Below are positions 16,069-24,421 of a stretch of DNA of 41,056 bases, piece by piece; the first letter of the stretch is position 1, and each line of letters opens with the position of its first letter. The notes under the pieces were generated by a model, which saw nothing but the letters and a program-made list of their open reading frames with translations, ran no database searches and was not told the DNA's origin. This DNA is from an uncultured Gemmatimonadales bacterium (GTDB lineage Bacteria > Gemmatimonadota > Gemmatimonadetes > Gemmatimonadales > GWC2-71-9): contig CAMYLY010000018.1 in NCBI GenBank assembly GCA_947259405.1, positions 1 to 41,056 on the forward strand. Direction: 5' to 3'. Made by a program: the position numbers and the translations under genes.

Positions 16069-16638
16069 CTAACAGCTCACACAGTTATGGTTGTTCTTCG
16101 CACCGAGGCCCTCGAGCAAGGCAATGGTCTCGGGGAACGGCTGTACCCGTTGGATCGGTCCGTTTGCCATATCGACCGTGGTCTGGCCACGACGACTCAC
16201 GAACGTGACGTCAGCGCCATGCTCGACCAAGTATTCGATGAGCTGGTTGTCTCCACGTGCGGCAGCGAAATGCGCGGCGGAGTACCCGTCATGGTCTCGG
16301 GCGTTCACATCGGCCTCGAGCTCTTCGACGACGTAGCGGACGGCGGGGAGCCATCCTCCAGGCACGTGGCGATGCGAGTTCCCGGCACGCGCGATCCCGT
16401 ACCCGCGACCGGACGCCGCATGGATGGGGAAGACGGCGTCGCCACCGGTTGGGACCGGGTCGAGACCTGAGGGGTCCTCCTCCTCGTCGTCGCTCCTGCG
16501 TCTGCGCGACGGCGGTTTGGAGGTAGGAATGTTGGGGTCGGCTCCATAGGCGATAAGCAGCCGCATGGCTTGCACGTCGCGAAGGTGCGAGTCGTGCGTA
16601 TGAGCACTTCCTCTTGCTACGACCGGATCCAGAGCCAC
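16069..16638 (-). pseudogene. C-terminal fragment of an ankyrin-repeat protein
   Basis: Open frame of 189 codons from a GTG at 16638, no Shine-Dalgarno. It enters directly in the middle of a repeat (DVQAMRLLIAYGADPN), continues with an acidic/arginine linker and two good ankyrin units (DHDGYSAAHFAAARGDNQLIEYLVEHGADV), and ends in a Cys-rich tail (NNHNCVSC). Upstream in the same frame there are only 15 codons before the ubiE stop. The family usually has several more repeats and a signal peptide, so the 5' part appears lost and the remnant abuts ubiE. It could still be translated by read-on from ubiE. Confidence 0.55.
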
Positions 16639-16683
16639 CGTTCCGGGCCGAAGTGGACTCCATTCGGGCCACGGTGGCTCGCC

Positions 16684-17460
16684 TCAGGGACTGACGTCGC
16701 GGCTACCCAGCCGACGAGCGACGTGCAGCGCAATACCTCCGAGCATTCTGGGCACCTGGACCTCCACCACCATCCCCAGCGCTTCCAGCTGTTTGGTGAA
16801 TTCGGCGGCCGTCACCCACTGTTCGAGCGATGGAGCGATGTATCCGTACGCCTGGGGCAGCCCGTGCGTGAGGCGACCGGCCAGCCGCCCCGCCACTCGC
16901 AGGTACCCGAGGAAGAACGACCGCCACAGAGGTGAGCGGGGCACGTAGAAATCCAGTGTAGCGAGTGTGCCCCCCGGTCTGAGCACACGATGGGCCTCAG
17001 CGAGAGCCGCCCGTGGGTCTGGCGCATTGCGGAATCCATATCCGGCGGTGACGCAATCGAACGATTCGGATGGGTACGGCACGTCATTCATGTCAGCGAT
17101 GACGTTGCGGGCTGCCGGGCCGAGCCGTTTGGCGGCATGGCGCAGCATGCCCAAGGACAGGTCAGCCCCCACGACGGACACGTCAGGGCGACGCGCCAGC
17201 ATCGCCGCACCGAGGTCGCCCGTCCCAGTGGCGAGATCGAGGATCCGAGCGGCCCGTGGGGCCCGCGCGGTGACCAGAGCCACCAGGGTTCGCTTCCACT
17301 GCGCATCCAAGCCGAATGAGAACCAGCGTGTGAACCCGTCGTAGCTGCTTTCCACTGTGTCGAACAGGGATCGGACGTAGCGGCGCTTGGTGTCGGGCGC
17401 ACGGATATCACGCTCGAGATCGAGCTGCGCCAGATCGGGAGGATCGCGGGGCCGTGACAT
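16684..17460 (-). CDS. ubiE: Demethylmenaquinone/ubiquinone-type C-methyltransferase
   Basis: Start at ATG 17460 (MSRPRDPPDL); the longer frame to 17505 would overlap the divergent gene. About 258 residues. SAM-binding motif I is ILDLATGTGDLG; family motifs follow: VRSLFDTVESSYD at the front, GYGFRNAPDPRAALAE and RVLRPGG later. These are the UbiE/MenG signatures, methylating the quinone ring in the last step of menaquinone synthesis. No other men genes are near. Divergent by 48 nt from the flavoprotein operon, which suggests a shared quinone- or lipid-related role. Confidence 0.85.
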   Translation of the reverse strand: MSRPRDPPDLAQLDLERDIRAPDTKRRYVRSLFDTVESSYDGFTRWFSFGLDAQWKRTLVALVTARAPRAARILDLATGTGDLGAAMLARRPDVSVVGADLSLGMLRHAAKRLGPAARNVIADMNDVPYPSESFDCVTAGYGFRNAPDPRAALAEAHRVLRPGGTLATLDFYVPRSPLWRSFFLGYLRVAGRLAGRLTHGLPQAYGYIAPSLEQWVTAAEFTKQLEALGMVVEVQVPRMLGGIALHVARRLGSRDVSP

Positions 17461-17508
17461 TCGTGCTGGTAACTTGACGACCTGGTGGGTGTAGGTACAG
17501 AACATCTC

Positions 17509-18714
17509 ATGCCTCCCTTTGATGTGGCCGTCGTTGGTGCCGGGCCTGGCGGAAGTGCCACGGCGGCCTTTCTCGCCGAGCGCGGGTTCTCGGTGGCCCT
17601 ACTCGACCGGGCGTGCTTCCCCCGCGATAAGCCCTGCGCGGAGTATGTGAGCCCTGAAGCTCGGCGTATTCTGGACGGACTCCTGCCCGACGGCGCCCTG
17701 GCGGCGGCCGACCCGGCGGAGCTCAAAGGCATGCGGATCGTCTCGGCGGACGGCACGTCGTTCGAGGGCCGCTTTCTTGGCAGTCACCCGTATCGTGGCT
17801 ACGCAACACATGGAATCGCCCTGCGGCGGTCGGAATTGGATACGGCGTTGGTCGAGGCGGCGACCAGACGCGGAGCGCAGCTCATGGAACGTGCCTCGGT
17901 CGGAAGGATCGACGAGCCTCGCGGCGGTGTGCGTGCGCTTGGCGTCCGTCAGGGGCGCGAACGTCGGTCTGTCTCCGCACGTCTGATCGTGGGAGCCGAC
18001 GGACTGCATTCGCAAGTGGCGAAGCAACTCGGTCTCGCCCGACGCGGATCGGTGTCGCGCGTGGCACTCGTGACCCATGCCGTTGGCGTACGCGACATGC
18101 GACCTATCGGTGAGATGCACGTCTGTGATGCCGGCTACGTCGGCCTGGCACCCGTCGGACACGGGCTGACCAATGTCAGTGTCGTGGTTGATACCAGTCG
18201 GGTCACCATCGGTGGTGCACCAGTGAACTGGTTTCAGGAAATGCTCGCTCGGTTCCCCGAGGTATGGCGCCGCCTGGAGCTTGCCACCTACGTTACGCCG
18301 CTACGCGGAGCGGGACCGTTCGCCCGCCGCACGACGCGCGCGACCGCAGAACGGGTGGCATTGGTGGGAGACGCCGCGGATTTCTGCGACCCGTTCACTG
18401 GAGAAGGGATCTTCTCGGCACTGTCGGGAGCTGAATTGCTCGGCGAGCACGTGTCGTCCCTCATCGAGACCGATCAATTGGCCCAACAGGATCTCCGATC
18501 CTACGATCGCGTGCGCCGCAGGACCTTTCGAGGAAAGTGGTGGGTCGAACGCATCATCAGTTGGGTGGTCGGGCGGCCCGCCGTGCTGGACCATGTCGCG
18601 CGGCGTCTGCGCGCCAAACCTCATCTGGCTGATCTCCTCGTGGGCGTCACCGGCGACTTCGTGCCAGCCGGCAAGATCCTCCGACCGGCGTACGCGCGCC
18701 AATTGGTCTGGTGA
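17509..18714 (+). CDS. FAD-dependent oxidoreductase, geranylgeranyl-reductase-like
   Basis: ATG 17509 starts MPPFDVAVVGAGPGGS with the dinucleotide fold right at the front, so earlier starts are rejected. About 401 residues. Other FAD contacts: ADG (VGADGLHSQVAK) and GDAADFCDPFTGEGI. The CAEYVSPEA segment after the first fold is typical of geranylgeranyl-reductase/halogenase-like flavoproteins. Such enzymes either reduce isoprenoid double bonds (MenJ-like on menaquinone) or hydroxylate phenols. It heads a four-gene overlapping operon (methyltransferase, SRPBCC, ketosynthase), which favours a biosynthetic role. Confidence 0.82.
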   Translation: MPPFDVAVVGAGPGGSATAAFLAERGFSVALLDRACFPRDKPCAEYVSPEARRILDGLLPDGALAAADPAELKGMRIVSADGTSFEGRFLGSHPYRGYATHGIALRRSELDTALVEAATRRGAQLMERASVGRIDEPRGGVRALGVRQGRERRSVSARLIVGADGLHSQVAKQLGLARRGSVSRVALVTHAVGVRDMRPIGEMHVCDAGYVGLAPVGHGLTNVSVVVDTSRVTIGGAPVNWFQEMLARFPEVWRRLELATYVTPLRGAGPFARRTTRATAERVALVGDAADFCDPFTGEGIFSALSGAELLGEHVSSLIETDQLAQQDLRSYDRVRRRTFRGKWWVERIISWVVGRPAVLDHVARRLRAKPHLADLLVGVTGDFVPAGKILRPAYARQLVW

Positions 18715-19412
18715 GCGTCGTGACCGCGCTCCCGCCGGTCGGTACGGAGGCACTTGACGAGCGCGATCTGGACTGTACCGTGGCTGAGATTACGCTCCGC
18801 GAGATCGCGACGACCAACGTCCTGTTCGGTGGGCATCGCGCACTGCGCTATGGCCTCCGCGAGTTGTGCCGTGAGATCGGAGCGCTCCACTACCGCCGTG
18901 CGTTGGACGTGGGAGCGGGCGACGGCCAGGCGACAGCCCAGGTCCGTCGCGTCCTGGGGAACGGTGTTGCACTCGTGGCGCTCGATCACCACCGATCGGC
19001 GGCAAAGCTGTGTCGTACCCGAGGAGTGGTCTCCGTCGTTGGTGACATGTGGGCCATGCCACTGGAACCCGATAGCGTTGACGTCGTGATCGCGAGTCTG
19101 GTCCTGCACCACGTATCCCGGTCTCACGCCGCGCGGCTTATCGGACAATGGCATTCGGTAGCCCGGCTCGGAGTCGTGATCACCGACTTACGCCGGTCGT
19201 CCGTCGCGAGCGCCGGTTTTGAACTCGCCAGTCGGGTGTTGCGGTTTCACCCTGTGACCCGCCATGACGGACACGTGTCCATCCGCCGGGGGTTCAGGGA
19301 GCACGAACTGGCACGTGTCATCAGCGCTGCTGGTGTCCGCGGTGCGACCGTCCGCCGCCGCCCGGGGTGGCGTCTCGTGGCCTACTGGAAGAAGGCGGAT
19401 GCGAACGCTTGA
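18711..19412 (+). CDS. Class I SAM-dependent methyltransferase
   Basis: GTG start overlapping the flavoprotein stop (GTGA). About 233 residues. Motif I is ALDVGAGDGQATAQV; then an acidic loop (LVALDHH), DMWAMPLEPDSVDVVIASLVLHH (motif II). The opening NVLFGGHRALRYGLREL resembles methyltransferases I recall next to polyketide-synthase genes. Substrate probably a phenolic or quinone intermediate made by the operon; inference. It overlaps the SRPBCC gene by 14 nt. Confidence 0.8.
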   Translation: MSVVTALPPVGTEALDERDLDCTVAEITLREIATTNVLFGGHRALRYGLRELCREIGALHYRRALDVGAGDGQATAQVRRVLGNGVALVALDHHRSAAKLCRTRGVVSVVGDMWAMPLEPDSVDVVIASLVLHHVSRSHAARLIGQWHSVARLGVVITDLRRSSVASAGFELASRVLRFHPVTRHDGHVSIRRGFREHELARVISAAGVRGATVRRRPGWRLVAYWKKADANA

Positions 19413-19854
19413 CGAGATCCTGATCCGCGGCCGCATGGATCGGGCCTTCGAAGTCGCGCGCGATGTCGAGCGCTGGCCCGAGTTCCTCCCGCACTACCGG
19501 TGGGTTCGAATGCTCGACCCACAGGATGGGCAATCGGTGGTGGAGATGGCGGCCTGGCGGCCGTTTGGCATGGTGAAATACCCGACATGGTGGGTCTCGA
19601 AGATGGAAGTGCGACCATCGGCGTGGCAGGTACGGTACAGGCACATAAAAGGAATCACAACGGGCATGGACGTCGTGTGGCAGCTGGAGGAGCGGGGAGC
19701 CGACGTGCACATCTCGATTGTGCACACGTGGTCTGGGCCACCATGGCCGCTGATCAGCGGTATCGCCGCCAATGTCGTCATTGGCCCGGTCTTCATTCAC
19801 GGAATTGCGAGTCGAACCCTCGAAGGTGTCAAACGCGAAACGGAGCGAGCATGA
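19399..19854 (+). CDS. SRPBCC (polyketide cyclase/COQ10-like) protein
   Basis: ATG 19399 after GAAGG. 151 residues with START-like signatures: a first strand with FEVARDVERWPEFLPHYR, then VEMAAWRPFG and a long C-terminal helix (ASRTLEGVKRETER). The family includes polyketide cyclases/aromatases and quinone-binding COQ10 proteins. Because it sits between a methyltransferase and a ketosynthase, a cyclase or lipid-binding role in their pathway is likely. Its stop overlaps the ketosynthase start (ATGA). Confidence 0.75.
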   Translation: MRTLDEILIRGRMDRAFEVARDVERWPEFLPHYRWVRMLDPQDGQSVVEMAAWRPFGMVKYPTWWVSKMEVRPSAWQVRYRHIKGITTGMDVVWQLEERGADVHISIVHTWSGPPWPLISGIAANVVIGPVFIHGIASRTLEGVKRETERA

Positions 19855-21083
19855 CACGAGTGGCTATCACCGGCATCGGATGTGTCACCCCAATCGGGAC
19901 AGGCGTCGACGAGCTGGATGCGGGGATCGTGCGGCGAGTGTCCGCGGTGCGCACCATCACGCGTTTCGATCCAACACCGTTCCGGAGCAAGATCGCGGGA
20001 GAAATTCCGGATTTCCGGCCCGCTGATCACCTGAGCAAAAGATCGCTGAAGCGCATGGACCGTTTCTCACAGCTCGGCGTGAGCGCCGCGAGGCTCGCGT
20101 TGGAGGATGCCGGTATCGATCCCTCCAGCGCGGATCGGGACCGGTTTGGCGTCATGATGGGCTCTGCGCTTGGCGGCATCGCGTTTGGGGAAGAGCAGGT
20201 GGGGCAGTTTCGCGACGGTGGGTTGCGGCAGGTGCAGGCCCACCTCGCCCTTTCGGTATTCGGTGGGGCAGTGTCGTGCAACGTGGCCATTGAATGGGGC
20301 CTTACGGGACCTAATGCGACGAATGCGATGTCGTGCGCGTCGGGCGCGGTGGCGATCGGCGACGGTTTGCGGGCCATTCGCGATGGGCAGGCGGACATCA
20401 TGTTGGCTGGTGGCGCCGAAGCACCCCTCGCGCCGCTCTGCTATGCGTCGTTCACCGTGATTCGCGCCATGTCGACGCGGAATGAGGATCCGGCCACGGC
20501 GTCGCGACCCTTCGACAAGGACCGTGATGGTTTCGTGATGGGTGAGGGCGCCGCAGTGCTTGTGCTGGAGCGGTTCGAGCGGGCAGTCGCCAGGGGCGCC
20601 CGCATCTACGCCGAGCTCGTGGGGTACGGGCTCACGAATGACGGATACCATATGACCGCACCCAAGCCGGATGGAAGGGAGGCCGCACGCGCCATGGCGC
20701 TCGCGCTCGCGGACGCGAAGGTCGCGCGGACCGAGGTCGACTACATCAACGCGCATGGTTCCTCGACGCCCCTCAACGATAGTACGGAGACAGCTGCGAT
20801 TAAGCAGGTGCTTGGCGACCACGCGTACCGAGTAACGGTGAGTGGGACCAAAGGGTATTACGGGCATGCGCTGGGAGCGAGTGGCGCGATCGAAGCTGCC
20901 ATCTGTGCGAGCGCGCTGGATCGGCAAGCCTTGCCGCCGTCGCTGAACCTGCAGGTACCGGACGACCGCTGCGATCTCCAGTACCTGACGAATGGGAACG
21001 GTCCCGTGCGCACGACACATGTCTTGTCGAATTCGTTTGGGTTCGGGGGTGTGAACGCGGCGCTGGTGTTGCGAGCCGTGTAG
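19851..21083 (+). CDS. Beta-ketoacyl-ACP synthase II-like ketosynthase
   Basis: 410 residues, start at ATG 19851 overlapping the preceding stop. Full FabF-like catalytic triad: Cys162 in SCASGA, His302 in NAHGSSTPLND, and His339 in GTKGYYGHALGASG with Lys334. It condenses acyl units with malonyl-ACP. Being in an operon with a cyclase-like protein, methyltransferase and flavoprotein, and without fabG, fabZ or an ACP gene, suggests a specialised pathway (pigment, phenolic lipid or quinone) rather than housekeeping fatty-acid synthesis. The acyl carrier would have to come from elsewhere. Confidence 0.88.
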   Translation: MTRVAITGIGCVTPIGTGVDELDAGIVRRVSAVRTITRFDPTPFRSKIAGEIPDFRPADHLSKRSLKRMDRFSQLGVSAARLALEDAGIDPSSADRDRFGVMMGSALGGIAFGEEQVGQFRDGGLRQVQAHLALSVFGGAVSCNVAIEWGLTGPNATNAMSCASGAVAIGDGLRAIRDGQADIMLAGGAEAPLAPLCYASFTVIRAMSTRNEDPATASRPFDKDRDGFVMGEGAAVLVLERFERAVARGARIYAELVGYGLTNDGYHMTAPKPDGREAARAMALALADAKVARTEVDYINAHGSSTPLNDSTETAAIKQVLGDHAYRVTVSGTKGYYGHALGASGAIEAAICASALDRQALPPSLNLQVPDDRCDLQYLTNGNGPVRTTHVLSNSFGFGGVNAALVLRAV

Positions 21084-21103
21084 CAGTGGCCGGTCGGAGG
21101 CTG

Positions 21104-21301
21104 CTAGCCGCGAGAGAGGTCTCTGGGAGCGTGCGGTGGCTCACCTGATGGGCCGCCACCCGGCCTGAACCCCGTCCCGCCCGAAATCAATCGCGCCGCA
21201 TTCTCATCACATTCCGGGCAGGACGCGACGGGGTCGTCCGTCATCTTCTGAAAGACCTCGAAACAGTGCCCGTTTGGGCAGCGATAGTCGTACGTCGGCA
21301 T
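21104..21301 (-). CDS. FmdB-type zinc-ribbon protein
   Basis: Start at ATG 21301 (MPTYDYRCPNGH), the standard opening of FmdB-like proteins; the frame to 21337 is open but lacks that start. About 65 residues. Two cysteine pairs for zinc: CPNGHCFE and CPECDENA. Usual role is regulatory or unknown. The tail is Gly/Pro-rich. It converges on the ketosynthase. Confidence 0.8.
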   Translation of the reverse strand: MPTYDYRCPNGHCFEVFQKMTDDPVASCPECDENAARLISGGTGFRPGGGPSGEPPHAPRDLSRG

Positions 21302-21415
21302 GTTGACCAAAGCTATCGCCCGTGCCGTTTCTTGCACGCGTCAGATTGCGCCGGCCCCCCATTCCGCACGGCGGTACCGCGCGCCACCTTTCCTGGACCT
21401 GGACAGGAGGGTGTT

Positions 21416-22360
21416 ATGTCGGATCAGCTGCAACACGGTCGGTTCACGTGGCACGATCTCATGACGACGAACGTGCCGGCGGCGATCGACTACTACGCCA
21501 AGGTTCTCGGCTTGGGCACGATGCCCTTTGAGCACGACCCATCCTATATGATGTGGACCGCCGGTGGCGTACCGATAGGCGGAGTAATGGCGCTTCCGGA
21601 AGAGGCTCGCGCGATGGGCGCCCCACCGCACTGGCTTGCCTACATCACGGTGGATGACGTCGATGCGGCGTTTGCCAAAGCCAAAGAGCTGGGAGCCAAG
21701 AGCTACGTGGAGCCCACGTCGATTCCAGCCGGCGGGAAGTTCGCCGTGCTCGCCGATCCTACGGGTGGAACATTCGGTATCTACGCACACGGCGGGACGC
21801 CGCCGCCGAGCGGTACACCGAGTCTCGATTTCTCGTGGCACGAGTTGGCGACCACGGACTGGCAGGCAGCCTGGAAATTCTATCAGGAGCTGTTTGGCTG
21901 GGAAGAGACGGATTCCATGGAAATGGGCCCAGGGAATACGTATCACATGTTCGGATTTGCTGGGAAGAGCATGGGCGGGATGTACAACAAGCCGCCCGAG
22001 ATGGCGGCACCCCCGCACTGGCTGACCTACGCGGATGTCACGGACGCGACTGCGACTGCCGACGCGGTAAAGCGGCATGGCGGCCAGGTGTTCAACGGCC
22101 CCATGGAGGTTCCGGGAGGCGGTCACATCGCACAGTGTGCGGACCCGCAGGGGGCGGCATTCGCCGTGTATGCGGAGCCGGCGGCCGTTGCGGCTCCCAA
22201 GCCCTCGAAACCGCGGACGGTGCGTAAGAAGCGGAAAGCGACAACAGCCGCAAAGAAGCGGTCCGCCAAGAAGACGGCGAGGCGAAAGGCTAAGAAGAAG
22301 ACGGTGAAACGGAAAGCGGCCAAGAAGACTAAGCGGGCTGGCCGAAAGAAGAGACGATAG
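21416..22360 (+). CDS. Tandem VOC/glyoxalase-fold protein with histone-like basic tail
   Basis: ATG 21416 follows AGGAGGGTGTT. 314 residues. Two VOC modules (about 7-125 and 136-252) each open with FTWHDL or FSWHEL and close with GTFGIYAH or AAFAVYAE; the repeats are alike, so it is a duplication. Residues 261-314 are almost entirely Lys, Arg, Ala, Thr and Pro, like histone-H1 or AlgP tails, and would bind nucleic acid. The metal ligands of a working glyoxalase are only partly evident. Probably an antibiotic-resistance or detoxification-type fold recruited to DNA or RNA; inference. Confidence 0.8.
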   Translation: MSDQLQHGRFTWHDLMTTNVPAAIDYYAKVLGLGTMPFEHDPSYMMWTAGGVPIGGVMALPEEARAMGAPPHWLAYITVDDVDAAFAKAKELGAKSYVEPTSIPAGGKFAVLADPTGGTFGIYAHGGTPPPSGTPSLDFSWHELATTDWQAAWKFYQELFGWEETDSMEMGPGNTYHMFGFAGKSMGGMYNKPPEMAAPPHWLTYADVTDATATADAVKRHGGQVFNGPMEVPGGGHIAQCADPQGAAFAVYAEPAAVAAPKPSKPRTVRKKRKATTAAKKRSAKKTARRKAKKKTVKRKAAKKTKRAGRKKRR

Positions 22361-22375
22361 GGTCGGGAGGAACGT

Positions 22376-22407
22376 GGCCGGGCCGCGACAGTGTCGCGCG
22401 CCCGGCC
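22376..22407. terminator. Bidirectional terminator hairpin between convergent genes
   Basis: GGCCGGGC..GCGACA and TGTCGCGC..GCCCGGCC form a stem of about 14 bp with one bulge, sitting between the rightward VOC gene and the leftward desaturase. Very GC-rich; followed by only two T. Serves both strands by position. Confidence 0.6.
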
Positions 22408-22415
22408 TTACGTCA

Positions 22416-23591
22416 CTACGTGGCAGCTCCTGAGACCAGCCGAAGCTCCACAGCCACCGCTTCGAGAATCAGCTCGCGGGCCCGCTGCACGATCTCGTCC
22501 ATCGACGGTGTTGATGCAAACATCCGTTTTGCGCGCGCGCGAAGTTCTTCCGCCGTTGGTATCTGGGGCAGGTGCAGGTCAGCCAGTGCAGCGATTGCCT
22601 CGGCGCCGGCCGTCCGGGCGCGTTCCCGGACTTCGTCCCAGGTCGGTGTGTGTTCCCACCTTTCGCGCGCCTGATCGCAGATCCGCTCGATCGGGACGCT
22701 CGCGGCAAGCTGCCGGGCGACTTTCTCCACGACACCGCGTCCCAGTTTCTTCTCGTTCCGTACGAGTATGGCTGGCGGCTCGATGAGATCCCAGACGACG
22801 CCAACCCACGACAACATCTTGAGCGCGTAGTACGTCGGATCGTACTCCCACCAACGAAACCCCTGACGGGTCGACGCCATGTAGGCGTGGTGGTTGTTGT
22901 GCCACCCCTCACCCAGCGTGATGATCGCGAGCCACCAGTTGTTGCGGGAGTCGTCGCCCGTCACGTATCGCTGTCGACCATGGACGTGGGCGAGCGAGTT
23001 AATGAAGAAAGTGCCGTGGTACAGCACTACGGTGCTCCAGACGAATCCGACGACCAACCCTGGCCACCCCGCGAACAGCCACACGGCGGTACCCAAGACC
23101 GTCGCGGGCAGGTACGGGTGTTTGTTCAGCCAAACCAACTCGGGATACTTGGCCAAATCGGGCACCGCGCCGTAGTCGGTGTCCCCCTGGTTCCGAACGA
23201 AGATCCAGCCAAAGTGGGCGTACCAGAACCCGCGATGCCGCGGTGAGTGCACATCGTGCACCGTGTCGGAGTGCTTGTGATGATGCCGGTGCTTGCTGGC
23301 CCACCATAGTGCGCCGCGTTGCGCCGAGCTCTGAGCGAGAAACGCCAAGGCAAACTGCCCAACCCGGCTCGTCTTGAACGAGCGATGCGAGAAGTAGCGA
23401 TGGTATCCCGCAGTGGTGCCGAACATTCTGATCCAATACAGTGCGACCCCAATGATCACCGCCTCGACGGTGACACCTGTCCAGAACGCGGCCAGCGCGG
23501 CGACGTGGATCAAGATGAATGGGAGCGTCGCTGGGTAGAGGATGTCCTCGTGGAACTCTGGTTCGAGGCTCGATCGCGGGCCGCTCTTCAT
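22416..23591 (-). CDS. Acyl-CoA/acyl-lipid delta-9-type fatty acid desaturase
   Basis: 391 residues, integral membrane di-iron enzyme that introduces a double bond into long fatty acids. Three histidine boxes: HRYFSH (64-69), HRHHHKH (101-107), and HNNHH (231-235) in GEGWHNNHH. The C-terminal ~100 residues are an extra charged helical extension, longer than in minimal desaturases. It overlaps the next gene's stop as ATGA. Likely adjusts membrane fluidity. Confidence 0.9.
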   Translation of the reverse strand: MKSGPRSSLEPEFHEDILYPATLPFILIHVAALAAFWTGVTVEAVIIGVALYWIRMFGTTAGYHRYFSHRSFKTSRVGQFALAFLAQSSAQRGALWWASKHRHHHKHSDTVHDVHSPRHRGFWYAHFGWIFVRNQGDTDYGAVPDLAKYPELVWLNKHPYLPATVLGTAVWLFAGWPGLVVGFVWSTVVLYHGTFFINSLAHVHGRQRYVTGDDSRNNWWLAIITLGEGWHNNHHAYMASTRQGFRWWEYDPTYYALKMLSWVGVVWDLIEPPAILVRNEKKLGRGVVEKVARQLAASVPIERICDQARERWEHTPTWDEVRERARTAGAEAIAALADLHLPQIPTAEELRARAKRMFASTPSMDEIVQRARELILEAVAVELRLVSGAAT

Positions 23592-23878
23592 CCGACGGAG
23601 ATCCGCCGTGCTGGATGGTCGGTCGCATCGTCAGTATCAGTTTCAGCGAAGACGTTGTGGTCCAGCCACTCGCGGAACGCGCGTTCCAGTCGCTCAGGAT
23701 CTTGCCCAGCGGTCTGAGGCAGCACGGGGACCCGACGCCCGGCGCTCATGAGAAACCACATGGGGGGGAGAGCCTCTTCGCCGCGGCGTTCATTTGCCGG
23801 GCGGGCGTCGTACGACACGAAATGGAACTCGCGTTCTTTGTAGATCAGACGGTGCTGCTCAACTTTGTAAGCTCCCAT
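23588..23878 (-). CDS. Small conserved-looking protein coupled to the desaturase
   Basis: The frame is open from 24121, but codon character and a good start favour ATG 23878 (MGAYKVEQHRLIYK). About 96 residues, no signal or membrane segment. Pattern EHQ..REFHFVSYDARP and PMWFLMSAGRRVPVLPQ is unlike any family I can name. The operon link (ATGA) suggests a role with the desaturase. Confidence 0.55.
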   Translation of the reverse strand: MGAYKVEQHRLIYKEREFHFVSYDARPANERRGEEALPPMWFLMSAGRRVPVLPQTAGQDPERLERAFREWLDHNVFAETDTDDATDHPARRISVG

Positions 23879-24098
23879 AGGATCTCGCAGTGAGAGGGCG
23901 TGTGCGACGCTGCGGTGAGAGGCGCATCTCACGTGGCGTACCGAAGCATTAATAATAACAGGGGGTCCAACCCCTTCAGCGTCGACGAGCGCGATGAGAG
24001 GAGGCACTGGCGCAATCCTGCGCATAATCGCTTGCATCTCGAGCACACAAGCTATATTCACGTGCCGGCCAAAACCCCTCGAACCCCGGTAGGCGAGA

Positions 24099-24320
24099 AT
24101 GGCGAAACGCGGGCCGACCACATTTTCGAAGCGTCAACGCGAACGCGAGAAGCAAGAGAAACGGAAGTTGAAGCTCGAGAAACGCGCGCAGCGCAAAGAG
24201 GAGAAGGCCAATCGGCAGACCCCGACCGAGCCCGGCGTCGATCCGGACATTGCCGGGATCGTGCCCGGTCCACAACCTCCTCTCGAGGATGATCTGACTC
24301 TGGGCCCACGCGACGCTTGA
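24099..24320 (+). CDS. Small basic protein with proline-rich tail
   Basis: 73 residues. The N-terminal half is Lys/Arg/Glu-rich and helical (RQREREKQEKRKLKLEKRAQ); the rest is proline-rich and acidic. No signal. Composition suggests RNA or ribosome contact; I do not recognise it. Confidence 0.55.
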   Translation: MAKRGPTTFSKRQREREKQEKRKLKLEKRAQRKEEKANRQTPTEPGVDPDIAGIVPGPQPPLEDDLTLGPRDA

Positions 24321-24421
24321 GATGAAACGTCGCCACGGTCTGCTGCGGCGGTGACCGGCCCCAGCAGTTGAGCGACCGTTCGGAGCGCTTTTGATTTGTC
24401 ACCCGTAGCCAGTTGGCGTGC

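Noticed and set aside
16684..16686. UbiE stop TGA as possible selenocysteine leading into the ankyrin frame
   Set aside because: UbiE is complete at the usual family length, the two halves are unrelated folds, and there is no Cys expected at the join.
19500..19850. Open frame extending the ketosynthase upstream
   Set aside because: It runs through the SRPBCC gene in another frame; the FabF-type start MTRVAITGIG at 19851 with ATGA overlap is clearly right.
22572..23246. 224-codon plus-strand frame
   Set aside because: Antisense shadow of the desaturase histidine-box region.
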